Below, one piece after another: positions 6,362-11,619 of a DNA stretch of 11,619 nt. A program made the translations under genes and the position numbers. Origin of the DNA: Alphaproteobacteria bacterium UBA1303 (lineage in GTDB: Bacteria > Pseudomonadota > Alphaproteobacteria > Micropepsales > Micropepsaceae); the NCBI GenBank assembly GCA_002307315.1, contig DBTZ01000064.1, positions 1 to 11,619 on the forward strand, in the 5' to 3' direction. The first letter of the stretch is position 1; each line of letters starts with the position of its first letter. The notes under the pieces were generated by a model, which did not search any database, was not told the DNA's origin, and worked only from the letters and a program-made list of their open reading frames with translations.

Positions 6362-7645
6362 TTAACCGCGCAGGACGGACTTTCCGGCGAACACCGCCTG
6401 CTCGTCGAGCTGCTCCTCGATGCGCAGAAGCTGATTGTACTTGGCGATGCGGTCGGTGCGGCAGATCGAACCGGTCTTGATCTGCCCGCAGTTGGTGGCG
6501 ACCGCCAAATCGGCGATGGTGGCATCCTCGGTTTCGCCCGAACGATGGCTCATCACCGCGGTGTAGGACGCGCGCTGCGCCATCTCCACCGCTTCGAGGG
6601 TTTCGGTCAAGCTGCCGATCTGGTTGACCTTGACCAGAATCGAATTGGCGATGCCTTTCTCGATGCCCATCTTCAGGCGCTTGGAATTGGTGACGAACAG
6701 ATCGTCGCCGACCAGTTGCACCTTGTCGCCGAGATATTTGGTGATGGCGGCCCAGCCTTCGAAATCGTCCTCGGCCACGCCGTCCTCGATCGAATAGATC
6801 GGATACTTCTTGACCAGATCGACGTAGACCTTGGCCATCTCGTCCGGGGTCAGGGTCTTGCCCTCGCCCTTCAGCTCATAGACCTTCTTTTCGGCGTTGA
6901 AGAACTCGGTCGAGGCAGGATCGAGGGCGATGAACACCTCCTCGCCGGGCTTGTAGCCGGCCTTCTCGATCGCCTTGACGATGAACGACAGGGCCTCGTC
7001 GGCACTCTTGAGGTTGGGAGCAAAACCGCCTTCGTCGCCGACGTTGGTGTTGTGACCGGCGGCCTTCAGCAGGCCCTTCAGGGTCTGGAAGATTTCCGAC
7101 CCCATGCGCAGGCATTCCTTGAACGACGGTGCGCCCGACGGCGAAATCATGAATTCCTGAAAGTCGATCGGATTGTCGGCATGGACGCCGCCGTTGACGA
7201 TGTTCATCATCGGCACCGGCAACGTGTTGGCCTTGGCGCCGCCGACATAGCGATAGAGCGGCAGGTTGGCGGAGACGGCCGCCGCCTTGGCCACCGCCAG
7301 CGAGACGCCGAGAATGGCGTTGGCGCCCAGCTTGCCTTTGTTGGGGGTGCCGTCGAGGGCGATCATGGTCCGATCGAGGCGAACCTGATCCTCGGCATCC
7401 ATGCCGCATAGAGCATCGAACAACTCGCCGTTGACGGCGGCGACGGCCTTCTCCACGCCTTTGCCGCCGTAGCGCTTCTTGTCGCCGTCGCGCAGTTCGA
7501 CGGCTTCGTGGGCGCCGGTCGAGGCGCCCGACGGCACGGCAGCACGGCCGAACGAGCCGTCTTCCAGGATAACGTCGACTTCCACAGTGGGGGTACCACG
7601 GCTGTCGAGAATTTCTCGGCCTACGATTTCAACGATTGCGGTCAT
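6362..7645 (-). CDS. eno: Enolase (phosphopyruvate hydratase)
   Basis: Enolase interconverts 2-phosphoglycerate and phosphoenolpyruvate in glycolysis and gluconeogenesis in the cytoplasm. The 427 residues are full length. The N-terminal capping domain starts with REILDSRGTPTVEVDV and the mobile loop VPSGASTGAHEA. The barrel domain shows NVGDEGGFAPN, the metal ligands in ALDPASTEFF, SIEDGVAEDD and LVGDDLFVTN, the catalytic lysine in LVKVNQIGS, and the signature SHRSGETEDATIADLAV. Near the C-terminus is GSICRTDRIAKYNQLLRIEE. AAGGAAG precedes the ATG at 7645 by about 8 bases. Two terminators follow it, so the gene now appears transcribed alone, unlike the eno-ftsB-pdh runs of related bacteria. 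Confidence 0.99.
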   Translation of the reverse strand: MTAIVEIVGREILDSRGTPTVEVDVILEDGSFGRAAVPSGASTGAHEAVELRDGDKKRYGGKGVEKAVAAVNGELFDALCGMDAEDQVRLDRTMIALDGTPNKGKLGANAILGVSLAVAKAAAVSANLPLYRYVGGAKANTLPVPMMNIVNGGVHADNPIDFQEFMISPSGAPSFKECLRMGSEIFQTLKGLLKAAGHNTNVGDEGGFAPNLKSADEALSFIVKAIEKAGYKPGEEVFIALDPASTEFFNAEKKVYELKGEGKTLTPDEMAKVYVDLVKKYPIYSIEDGVAEDDFEGWAAITKYLGDKVQLVGDDLFVTNSKRLKMGIEKGIANSILVKVNQIGSLTETLEAVEMAQRASYTAVMSHRSGETEDATIADLAVATNCGQIKTGSICRTDRIAKYNQLLRIEEQLDEQAVFAGKSVLRG

Positions 7646-7782
7646 GGATTCGGCTTCCTTGGGGGTTGGGAAAGTGCATGCCTCGTTTAGGGCAGACGAG
7701 GGACGGCATCAAGCGCGACGGAGTGAGAGTATTTCGACGTTCAAGCTTCTGAACGCATCGCCAACGACCAAGGAGCCGACAC

Positions 7783-8241
7783 ATGTCGCCAATAAAAGCT
7801 TTATTGCCTGTTATTGCAGCGTTTTTCTTTAGCATCGGCGCTCTCGCCACCGACGCCCCTGCGGCCCCTCCCGCCTTTGGCTCCGGCATGGGCCGAGGCA
7901 TGGGGCCGGGGATGGGCCAAAGAATGGGAATAGGCTTCGACGGTGGCTGCCGTGGGATCATGCGGACCCTTACCCCGGAACAACACATCATGCATTTCAA
8001 GGATATCCACCCGGCCAACATGGGCAGCATGACCGTCGATGCGTACCGCGCCTTCCGCAAGGACAAATGCGACAAGATCAAAGCCATGACAGCGGACGAA
8101 AAGAAGAAATATGCGCTCGGTCTTCAGGCCAAATGGGATGCCCTGCCCGATGCGGAAAAGGTGAAGCTCTATCAGCAGATAACCGATTTCCGCGGCAACA
8201 TGGGGCGCGGACCGCGCGGTTTCATGGGCCGCAACCAGTAA
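7783..8241 (+). CDS. Met/Gly-rich secreted protein of unknown function
   Basis: The 152-residue product has a signal peptide (1 to about 22, cleavage after ALA), then an Ala/Pro stretch and a Gly-Met segment at about 34-49 (GMGRGMGPGMGQRMG). A helical, lysine-rich domain follows, including LTPEQHIMHFKDIHP, MTADEKKKYALGLQAKW and LPDAEKVKLYQQI. The C-terminus is again Gly/Arg/Met-rich (MGRGPRGFMGRNQ). Cysteines lie at about 56 and 96. LTPEQ resembles the LTxxQ motif of the periplasmic Spy/CpxP family, and Met/His-rich secreted proteins often bind copper, but neither assignment is secure. AGGAG sits 7 bases before the ATG. It diverges from eno across a 137-base region with no clear promoter. Downstream lies an unusual array of hairpins ending in a strong terminator. 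Confidence 0.85.
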   Translation: MSPIKALLPVIAAFFFSIGALATDAPAAPPAFGSGMGRGMGPGMGQRMGIGFDGGCRGIMRTLTPEQHIMHFKDIHPANMGSMTVDAYRAFRKDKCDKIKAMTADEKKKYALGLQAKWDALPDAEKVKLYQQITDFRGNMGRGPRGFMGRNQ

Positions 8242-8243
8242 TA

Positions 8244-8371
8244 CGGACGTGCATAGGTTATGACCTATGCACGTCCGAGCGGCCAAACGGCCGTAAGCGC
8301 CATATGGCGCGAAGAAGCCCACGTGGCGTTTCAACGCCATAAAGCTGCATGGGGTCTTTCCCATGCAGCTT
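8244..8371 (+). other. Array of five consecutive hairpins in the 3' region of the Met/Gly-rich gene
   Basis: Starting two bases after the stop codon, five stem-loops stand almost end to end. They are 8244-8277 (15-bp perfect stem, loop TATG), 8280-8293 (CGGCC/GGCCG), 8297-8310 (GCGCC-ATAT-GGCGC palindrome), 8324-8339 (TGGCGT/ACGCCA) and 8342-8371 (12-bp perfect stem AAGCTGCATGGG, loop GTCTTT). Together with the terminator at 8410-8437 they fill the whole 205-base gap before the convergent gene. This could be a structured 3' UTR or a small RNA. It has no open reading frame that looks coding. Confidence 0.6.
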
Positions 8372-8409
8372 GGCATAACGCCTGTTCCACGCCGGCCGAC
8401 CCCTGCGCC

Positions 8410-8437
8410 AAATCCCCTCCTGGCGCGGGGATTTTTT
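8410..8437 (+). terminator. Intrinsic terminator with an overlapping alternative fold
   Basis: AAATCCCC / GGGGATTT (8410-8417 with 8427-8434) is followed by a run of T to 8437, giving a strong plus-strand terminator for the Met/Gly-rich gene and its hairpin array. A second stem, GCGCCA (8405-8410) with TGGCGC (8421-8426), uses the terminator loop and cannot form at the same time. Confidence 0.8.
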
Positions 8438-8446
8438 GGTTTGGCT

Positions 8447-8869
8447 TTATGGGGCCGGAGGCGGCGGGGGCGCCGCTTTGGCTTTCCGAGCGGCGTCTTT
8501 CTGCTCGCGGAACGCCTTTTCCATCTCCGGCGTATATGGCTCGACCTTGGTGATAAAGCAGCGCACGCCGGGCACATGGTCCACGCCGCCGCCATGCGAC
8601 ACCACCCAATCGCCGCGCTCGACGCAGCTCATCGGCATGTCGCCGAAATTATGGACACTTAAGCCGAAGCCGTACTCGATATCACGGCACCAACCGGTGA
8701 CGGACACAAGATACCTCCTGCCGAACCGATCGTTGATAACCACCGCGTGGGCGTCGTGCGTGCCCCATCCGTCGATCAAATCCATTCGTAAGCAAGGCTG
8801 ACCGGCAAGAGCGGTCCCCGCCCCGATCAAGCCGGCCAAACCGGCAGCAGCGAAAACACGTTTCCTCAT
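8447..8869 (-). CDS. Secreted four-cysteine protein, DUF6491-like
   Basis: The 140-residue product has a signal peptide (MRKRVFAAAGLAGLIGAGTALA, cleavage near 22) and a mature part with four cysteines at about 26, 61, 82 and 104, probably paired in the periplasm. The order CLRMDLIDGW, then RRYLVSVTGWC, SCVERGDWVV and GVRCFITKVEPYTPEM fits the DUF6491 pattern of small secreted alphaproteobacterial proteins of unknown function. The C-terminus is a Lys/Ala then poly-Pro tail (APPPPPAP). AAAGGA lies 7 bases before the ATG at 8869. It converges with the Met/Gly-rich gene and ends 10 bases from that gene's terminator. No terminator with a T-run was seen on its own strand. The family label comes from the cysteine and motif pattern and is moderately sure; the coding call is firm. 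Confidence 0.82.
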   Translation of the reverse strand: MRKRVFAAAGLAGLIGAGTALAGQPCLRMDLIDGWGTHDAHAVVINDRFGRRYLVSVTGWCRDIEYGFGLSVHNFGDMPMSCVERGDWVVSHGGGVDHVPGVRCFITKVEPYTPEMEKAFREQKDAARKAKAAPPPPPAP

Positions 8870-9077
8870 GGCCCAGTCCTTTCAAGCGCATTTCGGCAAA
8901 GGCAAAGCCGAAATTCGCGCTTCGAAACAAAGAACCTACGGTCTTGTCGATTCAATCGATCCGGAAAAGACCATAAGCATCCAGGCGCCCCGTCCGAAGA
9001 CGATTATATGTTCATTCCCCCCTTACACAAAGCCGAACCGTCCTCTAAATTCCTCAGACAAACATAAGGAAATCGTC

Positions 9078-9332
9078 ATGTCCCTACTCGGTTGGATGTT
9101 TTTCGGACTGATCGCCGGGTTCGTCGCGTCGAAAATCGTGAACCGACGGGGGAGCGGATGCGCCATCAACATCGCGCTCGGCATAGCCGGCGCGGTGGTC
9201 GGCGGAGCGATGTTTTCCTTCCTCGGTACACCGGTGTGGATGCATTTTTCGTTCAAATCGATGATCGTGGCAGTCATCGGAGCAATCGTGGTGCTGCTGG
9301 CGTTTCACGCTCTGGCGGGACGACGGAATTAA
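9078..9332 (+). CDS. GlsB/YeaQ/YmgE-family stress-response membrane protein
   Basis: This 84-residue protein has the Gly-rich three-helix form of the transglycosylase-associated/GlsB family. Helix one starts at MSLLGWMFFGLIAGFVAS, a short basic loop with KIVNRRGSGC follows, then INIALGIAGAVVGGAMFSFLG and a last helix, MIVAVIGAIVVLLAFHALAG. Members are small inner-membrane proteins, often induced by acid, osmotic or general stress; their biochemical role is not settled. I chose the ATG at 9078 because AAGGA sits 8 bases before it and the protein then has the family length. An upstream in-frame ATG at 8868 would add 70 non-conserved residues and overlap the start of the divergent gene. The 208 bases upstream show no convincing promoter. 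Confidence 0.92.
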   Translation: MSLLGWMFFGLIAGFVASKIVNRRGSGCAINIALGIAGAVVGGAMFSFLGTPVWMHFSFKSMIVAVIGAIVVLLAFHALAGRRN

Positions 9333-9355
9333 TCCGTCCATGCCGTAGAATTGTT

Positions 9356-9372
9356 ATGATACCAATTATCAT
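9356..9372. promoter_or_regulatory. Candidate operator: ATGATA-CCAAT-TATCAT
   Basis: A perfect 6-bp inverted repeat with a 5-base spacer lies 24 bases after the GlsB-family stop and about 113 bases ahead of the next gene. It recalls AT-rich sites for Fur-type or similar dimeric regulators but matches no consensus exactly. Confidence 0.3.
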
Positions 9373-9484
9373 GGCCGACCGATTGCCTCGCGCTCTCGCC
9401 CGAATAACGGAAAAAAACGGCCGAAAAGCGCTATAGTGCGTCCCGGGACTCGATACTTATAAAAATATCGGAAGGGGAAACGTC

Positions 9485-9910
9485 GTGAAAAAAATCATCC
9501 TTGCCGCATTGTGTACCGTTCTCGCCGCCACCGCAGCAACCGCCGCGCCGAGCACGGATTGGAAAGACGTATCGAAAGCCATGAAGAAGATTTACACCCG
9601 CGAGGGCGGATCGGTTCTCGACCGGATCAATGCCTGCAAGATAAAACCGCAGCAACAGGCATCCTGGATCGAGGTGCTGACCGCCGACAGGCCGGAATAC
9701 GGCGCCAAAAAAGGCGATACCGTGGTGATGGTCAAGCTGGACTTTCCGCCGGTTCCGGCGGTCGGCAGCTACCCCGCCCATCCCGGCATGGCCGGCGTTT
9801 CCGCCATGTGGGTGATCGGCAAAAAATCAATCAGCGGGGTCAGCACCTGGGCCGAACAATTGATGTCCAAGCCCGCCCCGCTGGCGCCGAACTACGGCCT
9901 GAAGTGCTGA
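9485..9910 (+). CDS. Secreted protein of unknown function
   Basis: The 141-residue product has a signal peptide (MKKIILAALCTVLAATAATA, cleavage near 20-21) and a mature region of about 120 residues that I do not recognise. Two cysteines remain after cleavage, at about 51 (INACKIKP) and at the very last position (NYGLKC), so one disulfide tying the C-terminus back is possible. The middle part looks like beta strands (SWIEVLTADRPEY, GDTVVMVKLDFPPVP, SAMWVIGKKSI). The start is a GTG at 9485, supported by AGGGG 7 bases upstream and by the signal peptide beginning exactly there. A TATAAA at about 9458 could be its -10 box, without an obvious -35. Its stop lies 6 bases from that of the convergent acetyltransferase. 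Confidence 0.85.
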   Translation: MKKIILAALCTVLAATAATAAPSTDWKDVSKAMKKIYTREGGSVLDRINACKIKPQQQASWIEVLTADRPEYGAKKGDTVVMVKLDFPPVPAVGSYPAHPGMAGVSAMWVIGKKSISGVSTWAEQLMSKPAPLAPNYGLKC

Positions 9911-9916
9911 GACGAT

Positions 9917-10432
9917 TTAAGTCGAGGCAACGGCCGGGTTCAGCTTCAGTTCGAGATAGACGCTGTCCACCAGGGTATCGCCGATTTGCCAGGTGTTTTT
10001 CTCTTCGCCGGTGACGAAGAAACCGAAGCGTTTGAGCAAAGCCAAACACCGGGCGTTGCCGGGATCGGTGTCGGCGGTGATGTGGGTGCGACCGCCTGCA
10101 CGGCAACGCGCGATCACGGCCGCCACCGCCTCGGATGCGATGCCTTGGCCCCAAACCCGTCGCACAAACGAAAAACCGATTTCGTCTTTCCGCCAAATGC
10201 CGGCGCTGCCGACGAAAGCGCCGTCCATCAGCACGGTGAAATACTCTGCCGTGCCTGCATCGTTGGCGACGATGGTCTTTTCCAGCACCTCCAGGGTTTG
10301 CGCCATCTCGGTATGGGGCAGACGCGAGCCGTAGCGCATCACCTCGGCATCGGCAAACATGGCGTGATAGCCGTCCGCATCCGCCAACACGGGCGGGCGC
10401 AGCAGCAGCCGTTCGGTGCGGATTTCGCTCAT
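9917..10432 (-). CDS. GNAT-family N-acetyltransferase (RimJ/RimL-like)
   Basis: This 171-residue cytoplasmic enzyme should transfer an acetyl group from acetyl-CoA to an amine. It starts with the typical MSEIRTERLLLRPPVLADAD. The acetyl-CoA pyrophosphate loop is RRVWGQGIASEA (about 91-102). The later motif is DPGNARCLALLKRFGF (about 123-138), where Asn and the LLKRFGF helix are conserved in the RimJ/RimL branch. The length is normal. The substrate cannot be told from the sequence; ribosomal protein N-termini, small molecules and antibiotics are all possible in this branch. Its ATG overlaps the valS stop by four bases (ATGA), so it is probably translated from the valS mRNA by coupling. Confidence 0.92.
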   Translation of the reverse strand: MSEIRTERLLLRPPVLADADGYHAMFADAEVMRYGSRLPHTEMAQTLEVLEKTIVANDAGTAEYFTVLMDGAFVGSAGIWRKDEIGFSFVRRVWGQGIASEAVAAVIARCRAGGRTHITADTDPGNARCLALLKRFGFFVTGEEKNTWQIGDTLVDSVYLELKLNPAVAST

Positions 10433-11619
10433 CCGCCCAGGCGCGTCAGCGCCTCTTTCAGCCGCGCAGCCAGGGCTTGTGCGTCGGCCAGCTTTTCGCG
10501 CTGTTCGGTCAGCACCTCTTCGGGCGCGCGCGAGACGAACTGCTGGTTGGCGAGTTTGGCCTCGAAGCGGGCGATTTCGTCATCGGCTTTCTTGAGGTCT
10601 TTTTCCAGCCGCGCCCGCTCCTTGGCAAAGTCGATCACCCCTTCGAGCGGCAGCGCCACCGTGGCCTCGCCCACCACCACTTGCGCCGAACCGTTCGGGA
10701 TGGCGTCGGCGGTGACGATGGAAGACAGCCGCGCCATGGTCCGGATGAGATCGGCATGGGCTTCGCAGCGATCGCGGGTCTCGAGCGATGCCCCCTTCAG
10801 CACCATCTCGATCTTGGCGGCGGGCGGCACATTCATCTCGGCGCGTACCGAGCGCACCGAGGAAATCACCGAAATCACCCAGCCCATTTCTTCGCACGAC
10901 GGCTTGTTTTGCGGCAGTTTGGCAAGATCTGGCCACGCCGCTTCGATCAAAAGCCCGTTCCGCCGCCCCAGCTTGCTTTCCGTCCGCGCCCACAATTCTT
11001 CGGTGATGTAGGGCATGAACGGGTGCAGCAGTTTCAATATCTGATCGCGGGTCCAGGCGGCGGTCATGCGCGCCTCGGCCTTGGCGCCTTCGTCGGTACC
11101 GTTCAGCAGCGGCTTGACGAATTCGAGATACCAATCGCAGAACACGTCCCAGACGAAGTGATAGATGCAGCCTGCCGCATCGTTGAAGCGAAGCTCCTCC
11201 AGCGCCTTGGTCACCTCGGCGCAAGCGGTGGCGGTTTCGGCCACGATCCACTTGTTCACCGTCTGAGTGCAACGGGCGGGATCGAAATCGGCCACGGTCT
11301 CGCAGGCGTTCATCTCGCAGAAGCGCGCCGCGTTCCAAAGTTTTGTCGCGAAGTTGCGGTTGACCTCGACGCGGGCCGGCCCGATGCGCATGTCGCGCCC
11401 CATGCCCGCCGCCAGTGCCAGGGTGAAGCGCAGCGCGTCGGCGCCGTATTGGTCGATCAGCTCCAAGGGATCGATAACGTTGCCCTTGGTCTTCGACATC
11501 TTCTTGCCGTGCTCGTCGAGCACGCGGGTATGAATGAACACCCGCTCGAACGGCACCTGCCCATCCATGAAGTGGATGCCCATCATCATCATGCGGGCGA
11601 CCCAGAAAAAGATGATGTC
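10429..11619 (-). CDS. valS: Valyl-tRNA synthetase, C-terminal part (5' end cut by window edge)
   Basis: This class I aminoacyl-tRNA synthetase charges tRNA-Val. The 396 visible residues are the C-terminal portion; the protein continues in frame to the right edge, beginning DIIFFWVARMMMMGIHFM. The class I signature appears as KKMSKTKGNVIDP (KMSKS loop), followed by YGADALRFTLA. The anticodon-binding helical domain follows, with NKWIVAE and FMPYITEELW. The C-terminal coiled-coil arm (DFAKERARLEKDL to LKEALTRLGG) binds the outer corner of the tRNA and is typical of ValS. The HIGH motif and editing domain lie outside the window. The stop overlaps the acetyltransferase start. Confidence 0.98.
   Translation of the reverse strand, partial: DIIFFWVARMMMMGIHFMDGQVPFERVFIHTRVLDEHGKKMSKTKGNVIDPLELIDQYGADALRFTLALAAGMGRDMRIGPARVEVNRNFATKLWNAARFCEMNACETVADFDPARCTQTVNKWIVAETATACAEVTKALEELRFNDAAGCIYHFVWDVFCDWYLEFVKPLLNGTDEGAKAEARMTAAWTRDQILKLLHPFMPYITEELWARTESKLGRRNGLLIEAAWPDLAKLPQNKPSCEEMGWVISVISSVRSVRAEMNVPPAAKIEMVLKGASLETRDRCEAHADLIRTMARLSSIVTADAIPNGSAQVVVGEATVALPLEGVIDFAKERARLEKDLKKADDEIARFEAKLANQQFVSRAPEEVLTEQREKLADAQALAARLKEALTRLGG

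Noticed and set aside
8244..8371. CRISPR array or interspersed repeat
   Set aside because: The hairpins differ in sequence and there is no repeated unit with spacers.
8868..9077. A longer N-terminus for the GlsB-family protein
   Set aside because: The extra 70 residues are unlike the family, lack a membrane segment, and the internal ATG has a good ribosome site.

Overview
The window looks like the chromosome of a GC-rich alphaproteobacterium, probably of the Rhodospirillales. Three things point there: an E1-beta subunit of pyruvate dehydrogenase with an N-terminal lipoyl domain, the eno / ftsB-like / pdhA / pdhB gene set, and strong G/C preference at third codon positions. The genus cannot be fixed from this stretch alone.

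Layout. Positions 1-1641 (minus) hold pdhB (cut by the window edge) and pdhA, joined by a one-base stop/start overlap. Positions 1829-2146 (minus) hold an FtsB/DivIC-like division gene. On the opposite strand, 2340-5354 encodes a 1004-residue type V autotransporter. Positions 5400-6192 (minus) are a graveyard: three broken pieces of what looks like a former amidase-effector locus. They are a fragment with the RVPAG-DGGQWT linker motif, a frameshifted Tae4-like peptidoglycan amidase piece, and the 5' end of a small secreted protein that is lost where the autotransporter's 3' hairpin begins. Next comes eno (6362-7645, minus), followed by two tandem minus-strand terminators.

From 7783 to 9910 lies a run of small envelope genes: a Met/Gly-rich secreted protein, a four-cysteine secreted protein of DUF6491 type (minus), a GlsB/YeaQ-type three-helix membrane protein, and an unknown secreted protein. 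A 200-base stretch of consecutive hairpins ending in a strong terminator separates the first two. The window ends with a GNAT acetyltransferase overlapping the 3' end of valS (minus, cut by the edge).

How it fits together. Eno makes phosphoenolpyruvate, and PdhA/PdhB convert the resulting pyruvate to acetyl-CoA; in many alphaproteobacteria eno, ftsB and pdhAB lie next to each other. Here the set is split by about 4.2 kb carrying the autotransporter and the decayed effector locus, which reads as an insertion/decay hotspot inside a core metabolic block. The most interesting points are that split, the toxin-locus remnants and the hairpin array downstream of the Met/Gly-rich gene. No complete new defence or mobile system is visible.
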